This document shows positions 51,371 through 60,094 of a DNA stretch of 61,602 nt, piece after piece. The position numbers were made by a program, and so were the translations under genes. A model generated the notes under the pieces. The model was not told the DNA's origin. It saw only the letters and a list, made by a program, of their open reading frames with translations, and did no database searches. The stretch comes from JBFLYZ01 sp040756415 (GTDB lineage Bacteria; Bacteroidota; Bacteroidia; JADZBD01), in contig JBFLYZ010000017.1 in NCBI GenBank assembly GCA_040756415.1, positions 1 through 61,602 of the forward strand, given 5' to 3'. Positions within the stretch are counted from its first letter, which is position 1; each line of letters begins with the position of its first letter.

Positions 51371-52621
51371 ATGCGTGTATTCAAATTCGGAGGGGCATCG
51401 GTCAAAGATGCGGCCGCGGTGAGGAACGTAGCGGAGATCATGAAAAGATTCCCCGGCCCCGATGCCATCGTGGTGGTTTCGGCCATGGGCAAGACCACCA
51501 ACGACCTGGAGGCGCTGGCGGATGCGTTCTACTACAGGAAGAAGGATACCGAGCATATATTCGATAAGATACTGAGCTATCATTACGGCATCCTGAATGC
51601 GCTTTTCCCCGGTAAGGACCATGCCGTTTACCGCGACATAGAAGAAAGCTTCGGGATACTGGAAGCGGAGATCGAGAAGGAGGCGGCACTGCCTTACGAC
51701 CAGGTATACGACCAGATCGTGTGCATGGGCGAGCTCATTTCCAGCCGCATTGTTTCGGCATACCTGAACGAGGCGAAGGTAAAGAACCGCTGGCTGGACG
51801 TGCGCGATGTGATCCGGACCGACAGCACCTACCGCGAGGGGAAGGTCAACTGGGAACTGACGGAAAAGCTGGCCAGGGAGAAGCTGGGCGAGGGGATCAC
51901 CGTTACGCAGGGGTTCCTGGGCGGCACTCCCGAGAACTATACCACTACCCTGGGGCGCGAAGGCAGCGACTACAGCGCGGCCATACTGGCCTATTGCACG
52001 GATGCCGATGATGTAACCATATGGAAGGATGTTCCGGGGGTATTGAACGCTGACCCCAAATGGTTCGATGATACCCGGCTGATCGAGCAGCTCAGCTACC
52101 AGGATGCCATCGAACTGAGCTATTACGGGGCCACCGTGATCCACCCTAAAACGCTCAAGCCCCTGCAGAATAAAAAGATCCCTTTATACGTGCGCTCCTT
52201 CCTCGATCCCGGCAAAATGGGCACCGTCATCAGCGAGCAGCAGTTGCAGTTGCCCATACCCTGTTTTATTTTTAAGGTGAACCAGGTGCTCATCTCGATT
52301 TCGCCCAAGGATTTTTCATTCATCGTGGAAGAGAACCTGAGCGATATATTCCGGCTGTTCTCGCAGCAGGGTATAAAGATCAATACCATGCAGAATTCCG
52401 CGCTCAGCTTTTCGGTTTGCGTGGAGAACGATCTCCGCAAGCTGCCGCAACTGATCGAAACGCTGCGGAAGAAGTTCAGGGTGTTGTACAACGATCAGGT
52501 GGAGCTGGTCACCATCCGTTATTACGACCAGGCGACCATCGACCGAGTTACCGCAGGCAAGAACATCCTGCTCGAGGTAAAAAGCCGCTATACCATACAG
52601 ATGGCGATGAAGAACGCCTAA
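51371..52621 (+). CDS. lysC: Aspartate kinase
   Basis: 416 residues from MRVFKFGGASVKDAAAVRNV. An in-frame ATG at 51344 adds nine weak residues and is less likely. The kinase domain has KFGGASV, the GREGSDYSAAILA ATP loop and DPxxVIHPKTLKPLQ-like sequence (ATVIHPKTLKPLQ). Two ACT-type regulatory segments follow (VLISISPKDFSFIVEENLSDIFRL and the C-terminal LPQLIETLRKKFRVLYNDQVELV). It phosphorylates aspartate for lysine, threonine and methionine synthesis. It is monofunctional; no homoserine dehydrogenase domain. Its stop overlaps the convergent gene. Confidence 0.95.
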   Translation: MRVFKFGGASVKDAAAVRNVAEIMKRFPGPDAIVVVSAMGKTTNDLEALADAFYYRKKDTEHIFDKILSYHYGILNALFPGKDHAVYRDIEESFGILEAEIEKEAALPYDQVYDQIVCMGELISSRIVSAYLNEAKVKNRWLDVRDVIRTDSTYREGKVNWELTEKLAREKLGEGITVTQGFLGGTPENYTTTLGREGSDYSAAILAYCTDADDVTIWKDVPGVLNADPKWFDDTRLIEQLSYQDAIELSYYGATVIHPKTLKPLQNKKIPLYVRSFLDPGKMGTVISEQQLQLPIPCFIFKVNQVLISISPKDFSFIVEENLSDIFRLFSQQGIKINTMQNSALSFSVCVENDLRKLPQLIETLRKKFRVLYNDQVELVTIRYYDQATIDRVTAGKNILLEVKSRYTIQMAMKNA

Positions 52622-53556
52622 GCGAACAGGCTCCTGATCTTTTCCGCCAGCACCCGCGCCATCTTTTCATTGCTTTCAAAGGTCCAGCCACCGATGTGCG
52701 AAGTGAGCAGGGTACGTTTGCTTTTGGCCAGGTAGCGGAAAGCGGGCGGCAGGCTGGCCCGGTCCAGCTCTTCGAATGAAAGGGCCTCGTACTCGAGCAC
52801 ATCGAGGCAGGCGCCCAGCACTTTTCCCGAACGCATGTTTTTGACCAGGTCATCGGTGCGGATGATCTTCCCCCGCGCGGTATTGATCACATAGATGCTC
52901 TTTTTAAAACGGCTGATGAAGGCATCGTTCACCAGGTAGGTGGTCTCTTCGGTGAGCGGCAAATGCAGGCTGAGGATATCCGTTCGCTCGAACAGCTCGT
53001 CCATGGCCGCTTCTTTCGCCAGGCCGTCTGAAAAATTCTTTTTGTATTTATCGTAGGCCAGCACGGTACAATCAAAACCCCTGAGCTTTTTCGCAAACGC
53101 GCTGCCCGTATTGCCGTAGCCGATGATGCCAACGGTTTTGCCGCCCAGCTCATAGCCCCTGTTCGCCTCCCGTATCCATTTACCCTTTCGTACTTCCTTA
53201 TTTGCCCGCGCGATGTTCCTGAACAGGCAGAGCAGCATGCCAATGGCGTGCTCGCCCACCGCATCGCGGTTCCCTTCGGGCGCGTGCAGGCAGGCGATAC
53301 CCTTGCTGCGGGCATAGGCCACGTTAATGTTTTCCATGCCGGCCCCCACGCGCGCGATGAAACGCAGCGCGGTGCAGTGGTCGAGAAAGAGGTCATCCAG
53401 TTTAAAGCGGCTCCGGATCACGATACCCTGGTAGCTGCCTATCTTGCGCTGCACTTCCTCTTTGGAAGAGGTAAAATCCTCTTCGCAGGAAAACCGCATG
53501 TTCTCCAGCTCTTGTTTCAGGGCGGGGTGGCAGGAGTCGAGGAAAAGCACGTTCAT
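52618..53556 (-). CDS. D-2-hydroxyacid dehydrogenase (phosphoglycerate dehydrogenase-like)
   Basis: 312 residues. NAD-binding Rossmann motif VGIIGYGNTGSAFAKKL near 147. Catalytic residues: Arg in ARGKIIRTDDLV, Glu in LGACLDVLEYE, and His in TSHIGGWTFES. Resembles SerA but lacks the C-terminal ACT domain, so serine feedback control is not expected. The substrate could be 3-phosphoglycerate or another 2-hydroxyacid. It starts 1 bp after the mgtE stop (same operon) and its TAG overlaps the lysC TAA on the other strand. Confidence 0.9.
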   Translation of the reverse strand: MNVLFLDSCHPALKQELENMRFSCEEDFTSSKEEVQRKIGSYQGIVIRSRFKLDDLFLDHCTALRFIARVGAGMENINVAYARSKGIACLHAPEGNRDAVGEHAIGMLLCLFRNIARANKEVRKGKWIREANRGYELGGKTVGIIGYGNTGSAFAKKLRGFDCTVLAYDKYKKNFSDGLAKEAAMDELFERTDILSLHLPLTEETTYLVNDAFISRFKKSIYVINTARGKIIRTDDLVKNMRSGKVLGACLDVLEYEALSFEELDRASLPPAFRYLAKSKRTLLTSHIGGWTFESNEKMARVLAEKIRSLFA

Positions 53557-53557
53557 A

Positions 53558-54916
53558 TCAGTAGAAGCCGTACATGAGCCGGCCGATCAGGAAGTAAACG
53601 AACAGCCCGAGGATATCGTTGGTGGTGGTAATGAAAGGTCCGGTGGCCAGCGCGGGATCGATCCTGTAGCGGTTCAGCGCCAGCGGGACAAAAGTGCCGA
53701 ACAGCGTAGCGAACACGATCACCGAAAGCAGGGCCACGCTCACCGTTATGCTCAGCGCCATCGAATCGCTGAAAAAGAGGTTATATCCCAGAATGAGTAC
53801 CGCGCAGATCATCCCGTTCAGCAGCCCCACGGTGAACTCTTTGCCCAGCTTGCGTAGGATGCCCTCGGCCATCAGGGTTTTATTGGCAATGCCCTGCACC
53901 ACGATAGCCGAAGATTGCACTCCTGCGTTGCCGCCCATCGCAGCGATCAGGGGCATGAAAAAGGCCATTTCGGGATGTATGCGTATCTGTCCCTCGTACT
54001 CTTCAATAACCTGCGATCCGAATATGCCGCCCACCAGTCCTACCAGCAGCCAGGGTATGCGCGAGCGCGACAGCATCCATATTTTATCCGAATGCTCCAC
54101 GTCTTCGGTGATACCCGACATCATCTGGATATCCTTCTCGGCCTCTTCCTTGATCACGTCCACCACATCATCGATCGTGATGCGCCCCACCAGCTTTCCC
54201 AACCCGTCCACAACGGGTACGTAGATCAGGTCATATTTTTCCATGATGCCCGCCACCTCCTCGGCCGGCATGCTGGTCCTTACCGAGATGATATCCTTGT
54301 CGTAAACATCGCTGATCCTGCTCCGCAGCGAGGTGGTCAGCACCATTTTGATGGGGATCACGCCAAGCAGCTTCTCATCGTCATCCACCACGTACACCGC
54401 GTACACGTCTTCAATGTGGTCGGCATGCTTGCGCAGCTCGCGCACGCACTCGAGCATGGTCTTGTTCGCGTTCACGGCAACCAGCTCCTTCTGCATCAGT
54501 CCCCCTGCCGTGTTCTTGTCGTAATTCATCAGGTCAACGATATCGCTGGCCTGCTCCTCGTCTTCGATGTGGGAGAGTACCTCATCCTGCTTCTCATCGG
54601 GAAGCTCAGCGATCACATCGGCCGCTTCATCCGACTGCAGGTTATCGATCAGCTTTTCGGCTATCTCTTTCGAGGAAAGGGATTCGAGTATCTTTTCGCG
54701 CACATCCTCGTCCAGCTCCACCAGCACTTCGGAGGCAACCTCTTCTTCCAGGAAGTTGTAGAGCTTCTTGGCGTCATCCAGCTCGAGGCGGTTGAGGATT
54801 TCGGCTATATCGGCAGGGAAAAGGTCGTGCGTGAGCTCTGACAGGAAACGGATGTCGTTGCGCTGAATGGCGTCATGCACCTGCTCCAGGAACTCGGTAT
54901 TGATCTCGAACTGCAC
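53558..54916 (-). CDS. mgtE: Magnesium transporter MgtE
   Basis: 452 residues with a GTG start at 54916 (QFEINTEFLEQVH). The MgtE N domain (1-130) is made of DIAEILNRLELDDAKKL-type helical repeats, followed by two CBS domains (about 135-260) and five membrane segments (about 285-452) with GGNAGVQSS in the pore region and PFITTTNDILGLFVYF at the end. It imports Mg2+, gated by the cytoplasmic CBS/N domain. No Mg-sensing leader (M-box) was visible upstream. Confidence 0.95.
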   Translation of the reverse strand: MQFEINTEFLEQVHDAIQRNDIRFLSELTHDLFPADIAEILNRLELDDAKKLYNFLEEEVASEVLVELDEDVREKILESLSSKEIAEKLIDNLQSDEAADVIAELPDEKQDEVLSHIEDEEQASDIVDLMNYDKNTAGGLMQKELVAVNANKTMLECVRELRKHADHIEDVYAVYVVDDDEKLLGVIPIKMVLTTSLRSRISDVYDKDIISVRTSMPAEEVAGIMEKYDLIYVPVVDGLGKLVGRITIDDVVDVIKEEAEKDIQMMSGITEDVEHSDKIWMLSRSRIPWLLVGLVGGIFGSQVIEEYEGQIRIHPEMAFFMPLIAAMGGNAGVQSSAIVVQGIANKTLMAEGILRKLGKEFTVGLLNGMICAVLILGYNLFFSDSMALSITVSVALLSVIVFATLFGTFVPLALNRYRIDPALATGPFITTTNDILGLFVYFLIGRLMYGFY

Positions 54917-54941
54917 GAAGATTTTTTTTGCAGCGTGAAGT

Positions 54942-54978
54942 TAAAAAAAATCCACCTGCGGTGCTCCGGCAGGTGGAT
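54942..54978 (-). terminator. Terminator of the T9SS esterase gene
   Basis: ATCCACCTGC/GCAGGTGGAT 10-bp stem with a 9-nt loop, followed on the minus strand by a long T-run, just past the stop of the gene at 55000. Confidence 0.85.
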
Positions 54979-54999
54979 ATAAAAACGTAAGGCGAACCG

Positions 55000-56250
55000 T
55001 TACTGGATCGCTATTTTTCTCGAATAAAAGATGCCCTTGTCCGATACCAGGTGGAGGAAGTAGGCGCCTTTGGGCAGGTTGGCCGCCTGCACGTGCAGGG
55101 TGTTGCCGCTGAAGGATCCCTGCCATACCGTTCTTCCGCTCAGGTCGATGAGCATGGCCTTTACCGAATGCTGCCCGGCATCTTCGAACTCTATGTAAAA
55201 ATCACCCTGCGAGGGGTTGGGATAAACGATCAGGTTGCTGGCGGTTTCGGTCTCAGTGACTGAAGTGGAGGAGGGGACGACCAGCAGGGGGCGAAGAAAG
55301 GCCTTGACGAAGCTCTCGGTCGTATCCATATGCGCGATGGCGGGGGCGCTGGTGCCGTAATAGGGAGCGTGGTCCTGCCCGTACCAGGTATGGAGCGGGT
55401 TCTGAACGCTGATGGAACTGGCCCGGCTGGCCAGCGATGAACTTCCGTCAACGACCATAATAGGGAAACCCAGCACATAGATCATGGCCGTGCCGTAAGG
55501 AACGGTTTGGTCGTTGTCGCCATGCAGGCTCACAAAGGGCACGTCACCGGGTACCAGCCAGTTGAAATCGCCCAGCGCACCGCAGAGGTTGATGACCCCG
55601 TTCACGCGATGCGAATAGCCGGGATTGCCGCTGTTGCCGTCAAGGCCACCCAGCGAGCTGATGTTGATCCACGAGGGCACTTCAGAGAGCTGGTCCAGGT
55701 AGGCCAGGTGCAGCCCGGTAAAAGCACCGGCTGAGCTGCCCCCGCAGAAAATATAATTGGGGTGAATATTGTAGCTGTTCCCGTTCTCGGCAAAATCCCT
55801 GCGGAAAAAACGCACCGCGGCTTTCATGTCCTGCACGGCACGCACCACCGCCTTAGTGGCGTTCACGCTGTCGATCGGGAATCCGATACCGAGCCGGTAA
55901 TCGATCGATGCGCATACATAGCCTTTTTTCGCAAAGCGGTTGCACAGTTCGACCACATCCTGGTCGGTCTTGGTGCCGCCAATAAAGCTGCCCCCGTGCG
56001 CCAGCACAAGTACCGGCCGCATGGAAACCGTATCACCGGCCGGCTCATAGATATCCATTTTCAGCACCTGGGTGCTGTTATTGATATTGGTGGCAGAGCC
56101 AAAGGTCACGTTCGAAGTGACCGTAACGCTGCTGAAAACAGGTTCCCAGTAACGTCCACCGCTGGTATCGATAGGTATAAGCTGCGCGCGCAGGCTGTTG
56201 ATTGCGCTAATGCAGAGCAAGAGGACAAGAAGTTGTAAGGGTTTTTTCAT
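55000..56250 (-). CDS. Secreted carboxylesterase-like alpha/beta hydrolase with T9SS tail
   Basis: 416 residues. Signal peptide about 1-22 (LLVLLLCISAINSLRAQ). The alpha/beta-hydrolase core has the oxyanion-hole motif LVLAHGGSFIGG, the nucleophile elbow CGGSSAGAFTG (GxSxG), a probable catalytic acid in LHGDNDQTVPYG, and His in YYGTSAPAIAHMD. The C-terminus from about 342 is a type A sorting domain (LIVYPNPSQGDFYI to LPKGAYFLHLV and a basic end). Resembles bacterial carboxylesterases/acetyl-ester hydrolases; substrate unknown. Extracellular. Separated by 55 bp from the upstream DUF2585 gene. Confidence 0.9.
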   Translation of the reverse strand: MKKPLQLLVLLLCISAINSLRAQLIPIDTSGGRYWEPVFSSVTVTSNVTFGSATNINNSTQVLKMDIYEPAGDTVSMRPVLVLAHGGSFIGGTKTDQDVVELCNRFAKKGYVCASIDYRLGIGFPIDSVNATKAVVRAVQDMKAAVRFFRRDFAENGNSYNIHPNYIFCGGSSAGAFTGLHLAYLDQLSEVPSWINISSLGGLDGNSGNPGYSHRVNGVINLCGALGDFNWLVPGDVPFVSLHGDNDQTVPYGTAMIYVLGFPIMVVDGSSSLASRASSISVQNPLHTWYGQDHAPYYGTSAPAIAHMDTTESFVKAFLRPLLVVPSSTSVTETETASNLIVYPNPSQGDFYIEFEDAGQHSVKAMLIDLSGRTVWQGSFSGNTLHVQAANLPKGAYFLHLVSDKGIFYSRKIAIQ

Positions 56251-56305
56251 GATGGCTCGGAATTAGATGAGTAAATATACTAAAAATACCAGGATACCTA
56301 ATCTT

Positions 56306-56872
56306 TTACGGGCTAAGCTGCCATTCACGGATGGCTTCGAAAGGATAGATGAGCATAAGCACGTTGATCAGCAGGCTGTCCTTTATCCACAGGATCATGG
56401 TGATCTCCACCACCAGGAAAAGCGCGAGCGTTTTACGCCCGCCCAGGAGGTAGGCGATCAGGAATCCCGCGCTGCAGCAAACAATATCGAACATCGAATT
56501 GATAATGGTATCGCCCGTATAGCCGAAGGCCGCGGTGACGTTGCGGTACCGGTCAATGATGAAGGCGGAGTTCTCCAGCAGCTCCCATCCCGCCTCCAGC
56601 GCGGCAGAACCCACAAAGCGCCAGCTCCACGAAAGGCGCGGAAAGAGCCAGCGCAGCAGGAAAAAGAAGATAAGGCCATGCTGCATGTGGGAAAAGCTGT
56701 AGGGGTCGAACAGGTGCTGCGAGTTCTCTGAGCTGAAGGTGTCGCTTACCCAGAAGTGGACATTCCCGGACGAGGCGGTCCACAGGCGGCCCTGGTGGTG
56801 CAACTGGAGGGCGGTAAGCGCCAGCAGCAGCGCCAGCACGATAAAAGGCAGGTGCTGCCGGTTACGGTTCAT
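56306..56872 (-). CDS. DUF2585-type membrane protein
   Basis: 188 residues with several hydrophobic segments (about 8-22, 66-82, 126-142, 148-172). Matches the DUF2585/UPF0314 pattern: SENSQHLFDPYSFSHMQHGLIFF, EAGWELLENSAFIIDRYRN and GYTGDTIINSMFDIVCCSAGF. Conserved Glu, Asn, Arg and His in membrane-adjacent stretches suggest an enzyme or a metal site, but the function is unknown. Overlaps the FadL gene by 4 bp (ATGA), so the two are translated together. Confidence 0.85.
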   Translation of the reverse strand: MNRNRQHLPFIVLALLLALTALQLHHQGRLWTASSGNVHFWVSDTFSSENSQHLFDPYSFSHMQHGLIFFFLLRWLFPRLSWSWRFVGSAALEAGWELLENSAFIIDRYRNVTAAFGYTGDTIINSMFDIVCCSAGFLIAYLLGGRKTLALFLVVEITMILWIKDSLLINVLMLIYPFEAIREWQLSP

Positions 56873-58113
56873 ATGGGCCAGAACTGGTATTCGAGCGCAA
56901 AGCCCGGAACAAAGGCGCGCGATTTATAGGTACCACCGAACTGCGTCTCGAGGTTGGTATCCGTACGCTGGATGCCTTCAATATACAGGAAAGAGAAGTC
57001 GAGGTTGAATTTTTCGGAAAGCATGAGCGTGACCCCGCTGGTGATCCCGATCTTGTGCTGATCGGGCGTTTCGGGTGTCAGGTACCCCGCGGGGGCCGGG
57101 CTGGTATCGAAATAGGCGCCCATGCGCACCCACACGCCTTTTCCCACCTTGTACTGGGCTCCTATGCGGTAGATGAAAACATCCTTATACTGCCTGGCCG
57201 AGCGGATGTTCTGAAGCTTGGCCGTGGTGTCGCGGAAATCGATGCGCAGCGTATCGTACGAACTCCAGCCGATGTAGTTGAGGTCCAGCGCCAGCTTCAG
57301 CTTCCCGTTCGGGCAATAGCCAAAGCCCAGCGTGATGACCTGAGGCAGTTTGATGCGGGAAGAAAAGACCGTGGAAGGGAAATAATCTTTCAGCGACTGG
57401 GGCACGCTGAAGTTGGCCGGGCCATCCTTCACGTTCACGCTGACGGCCGAGCGGTAGTCCAGTCCCATCGACAAGCGTTCATTCGCCTGGAAATACAGGC
57501 CGGCATTGAAGCCGAATCCCATGGCCTTGCCTTCCAGCAGGCCCTCACCGTAAAAGCCCAGCGTATCCTGTACCGGGATGGCCTTGCGCAGGGAGAAGCC
57601 TCCCGTGGCAAAGACCGGACCGAACCCTATACCCAGCTTTTCGCTGATGCGGTAAGAAACGGTAGGCTGGATGAACACCGTCTTCAGCTCGATCTCGCGG
57701 ATCAGGAACTGGCCTTTCCAGTCATCGGGCCACTGGTTGCGGCTGCCGAAAGGCGTATAGATGCCACCGCCAATGAAAATGTTTTTGGCGTTTTTCAGCC
57801 TGAAGGCTGCATACAGCGTAAACGGGGTGCCGATATGCAGCTCGGTATTGGCGGTATAGGTTCCCGGAAAGGGCTCGAGATAAGTGGTGCGCGGCACAAT
57901 GAAGCTGGCCCCACCGTAAATGCTGCTGATGCTGTCGGCAAAGCAAACCGCCCCGGGATTGAAGAGCATGCTCGAAGCGTCCAGCCTAAGCCCGGTACCG
58001 CAATGCCCCATCCCGCTTTGTTTCTGCCCCTGCAGGTTCACCTGGAAACCACCTGCCAGACAGCAGGATAGGGATAGGATACTAAAAAGGATGGACAGAA
58101 AGAGGCGGACCAT
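56869..58113 (-). CDS. OmpP1/FadL/TodX-type outer membrane transporter
   Basis: 414 residues from MVRLFLSILFSILSLSCCLAG. A longer in-frame start at 58131 lies upstream of the -7 box at 58119-58126 and is therefore rejected. Signal peptide to about residue 21, then the FadL N-terminal plug pattern GGFQVNLQGQKQSGMGHCGTGLRLDASSMLFNPGAV, then paired beta strands to a terminal FALEYQFWPI. Such barrels take up hydrophobic compounds such as long-chain fatty acids; ligand is inferred. Outer membrane. Confidence 0.92.
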   Translation of the reverse strand: MVRLFLSILFSILSLSCCLAGGFQVNLQGQKQSGMGHCGTGLRLDASSMLFNPGAVCFADSISSIYGGASFIVPRTTYLEPFPGTYTANTELHIGTPFTLYAAFRLKNAKNIFIGGGIYTPFGSRNQWPDDWKGQFLIREIELKTVFIQPTVSYRISEKLGIGFGPVFATGGFSLRKAIPVQDTLGFYGEGLLEGKAMGFGFNAGLYFQANERLSMGLDYRSAVSVNVKDGPANFSVPQSLKDYFPSTVFSSRIKLPQVITLGFGYCPNGKLKLALDLNYIGWSSYDTLRIDFRDTTAKLQNIRSARQYKDVFIYRIGAQYKVGKGVWVRMGAYFDTSPAPAGYLTPETPDQHKIGITSGVTLMLSEKFNLDFSFLYIEGIQRTDTNLETQFGGTYKSRAFVPGFALEYQFWPI

Positions 58114-58118
58114 TGTGG

Positions 58119-58126
58119 CAAAAATA
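58119..58126 (-). promoter_or_regulatory. Bacteroidota-type -7 box for FadL-DUF2585
   Basis: Minus-strand TATTTTTG, 5 nt upstream of the ATG at 58113, so the message is nearly leaderless. Confidence 0.55.
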
Positions 58127-58235
58127 AACAATTGTTAAAACCCGGGTGCCGGCTTGTGTTCAAAACGGAGAAATCTGTTAGTAATAAATCCCGGTTTCCG
58201 GATGAAAAAAGGCATTTTCCGGGTTATTTTTTGCG

Positions 58236-58243
58236 TACATTTG
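58236..58243 (+). promoter_or_regulatory. Bacteroidota-type -7 box
   Basis: TACATTTG, 39 nt upstream of the protease ATG at 58283. Confidence 0.45.
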
Positions 58244-58282
58244 GCCACCATTTTAATCAAAAAGCTCACAAATAAAGAGACC

Positions 58283-60043
58283 ATGAAATCGAAGATTTTA
58301 CTAATTGTTCTGGCCCTCGCGTTTTGGGGATCCAAAGGAAACGCGCAGGTAAAAGGACTGGATGCGAAAATGATTGCCGCCAATTATTACAAGGGGGTAG
58401 TGAAGATACTCCTGTTCGACTCGCTTGCGGAGAAAAAGAAGCCGGGTGGGGGATATATAGGAAGGGGAACGGGATTCTTCGTAACGGATGACGGCATTAT
58501 ATTCACCAACCGCCACGTAGTGGAATATTGCGTGATGGGCTATATCGATTACGATTACAAGGATTCGTATGGTCAGACCCAGGTTGGCTTCGATACCTAT
58601 ACCAGCAAGATAGCCAATGATCCCAATACGACCAAGGTCTATGCCACCGGGTATACCACTCCCATTGTTCAGGTTTACTGGGGAAAGGGAGAAAGCGATT
58701 ATACCCTTTATGCCGCGCAGGTGCTGACGATAGGTACGGGTTCTTTTGACGGGGCTATGATCAAGATCGTTTCCGACCTGAAGGGTAACAAGGTCACCCA
58801 GAAGTTCCTTCCTCTTCCTATCGGGAACTCGGACGCAGCGCAGCAGGGCGAGGACCTGTGTGTATACGGCTATCCTGCGCAGTATGACGGAGGCTGGGAC
58901 ATGATGGTGAAGGACATGAGCACGCTCACCTTCGGCAAGTTCAGTGGCCTTGATTATGTGTTCAACAAGGACTACGGGTATATCAAGACCGATGCTTCCA
59001 TCAACGGAGGCAACAGCGGTGGGCCGGTGTTCAACGAAACCAACAAGGTGATCGGTATCGCCACGGCTGTTGGAAACAAGACCGGTATAGGCCTGGTGGG
59101 CGGTATCAACGGCATGTATTACGTGGTAGCTCCCAAAAGCGCCATCCTTACCCAGTTGAACGCGAAAGGGCTGACCATTCCTAAGAATGCGGGATCCATC
59201 AACACGATCATGGGCGATAAGCAGCCTATCCTCACCCCTGACCAGATCAATGCCACCAAAACGGGCGGCAACACCACTACCTATAATACGGATTATACTT
59301 CATCATCCAGCGGAACGTATTCCAATTGCGATGTATATACCACCAACGAGGTGAACGAAAGCACCGGTACCGGGCCCAAGATCACTTCGTTCGAGATACC
59401 CAGCGATGGAGCTTACATCTATGTGGTGGTGGATAACGGCAGCAAATCGATAGAGACCGACCATGTGGAGATCGATGTATATAAGGACGTGAGCGGGACC
59501 TATACCTTCCAGGAAACGAAGAAATACGATCTGAGCAAGTCTACCCTTACGGGAACCTGGATGAAATACACGCTTTATTCGGCCGGTAGCTATCGCTTTG
59601 ACGTGTATAACCACGCTTCGGCCAAGATCGGAACGGCCTACTGCACCGTAAGCATGAAGGGCGGTGGGGGCGGTAACAGCAACTCTACGGTGTACTACGC
59701 CAGCTCTTCGGTGTATTGCTCTGACAGCAAGCCGAACAGCAGCGGATACGCTCCGTCTTACACCACGTTTAATATCGATAAGGGCAAGAGCCAGTATATT
59801 TACCTGGTGATCAGCAACGGCAGCAAGACCATGGGTACCGATGGGATCATTGTTTACCTGGATAAGAAAGTGGGTGGGGAGTGGAAGCAGCAGGATAAGC
59901 AGAACTACACCATTACCAGCGATCTGAACTACACCTACCTGGAATGGTACTTCTCTGAAAAGGGCGAATACCAGTTTGCCGTCTATACCAAGGATATGGT
60001 ATGGATCAATAACTCCGAGCCGATATTCATCAAGTATAAGTAA
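58283..60043 (+). CDS. Secreted trypsin-like serine protease with two C-terminal beta domains
   Basis: 586 residues from MKSKILLIVLALAFWGSKGNAQ, a signal peptide cut near residue 22; an in-frame ATG at 58154 lies upstream of the promoter box and is rejected. The S1/DegP-like catalytic triad is His78 (FTNRHVVEY), Asp156 (SFDGAMIKI) and Ser245 (INGGNSGGPVF). There is no PDZ domain. Residues about 345-460 and 470-586 are two related beta domains (YIYVVVDNGSKSIETDHVEIDVY and YIYLVISNGSKTMGTDGIIVYL), probably substrate- or surface-binding. There is no type A sorting tail, so it is periplasmic or leaves by another route. Substrate unknown. Confidence 0.9.
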   Translation: MKSKILLIVLALAFWGSKGNAQVKGLDAKMIAANYYKGVVKILLFDSLAEKKKPGGGYIGRGTGFFVTDDGIIFTNRHVVEYCVMGYIDYDYKDSYGQTQVGFDTYTSKIANDPNTTKVYATGYTTPIVQVYWGKGESDYTLYAAQVLTIGTGSFDGAMIKIVSDLKGNKVTQKFLPLPIGNSDAAQQGEDLCVYGYPAQYDGGWDMMVKDMSTLTFGKFSGLDYVFNKDYGYIKTDASINGGNSGGPVFNETNKVIGIATAVGNKTGIGLVGGINGMYYVVAPKSAILTQLNAKGLTIPKNAGSINTIMGDKQPILTPDQINATKTGGNTTTYNTDYTSSSSGTYSNCDVYTTNEVNESTGTGPKITSFEIPSDGAYIYVVVDNGSKSIETDHVEIDVYKDVSGTYTFQETKKYDLSKSTLTGTWMKYTLYSAGSYRFDVYNHASAKIGTAYCTVSMKGGGGGNSNSTVYYASSSVYCSDSKPNSSGYAPSYTTFNIDKGKSQYIYLVISNGSKTMGTDGIIVYLDKKVGGEWKQQDKQNYTITSDLNYTYLEWYFSEKGEYQFAVYTKDMVWINNSEPIFIKYK

Positions 60044-60061
60044 AGAGCTGAATGCATCTTT

Positions 60062-60094
60062 AAAAACCCTGCCGCGTATGCTGCAGGGTTTTTT
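60062..60094 (+). terminator. Bidirectional terminator
   Basis: AAAACCCTGC/GCAGGGTTTT stem with flanking A and T runs, between the protease stop and the nadE stop, whose last codon it overlaps. Confidence 0.85.

Noticed and set aside
58154..58282. N-terminal extension of the protease
   Set aside because: It would begin upstream of the -7 box and lacks protein character; the signal peptide begins at 58283.
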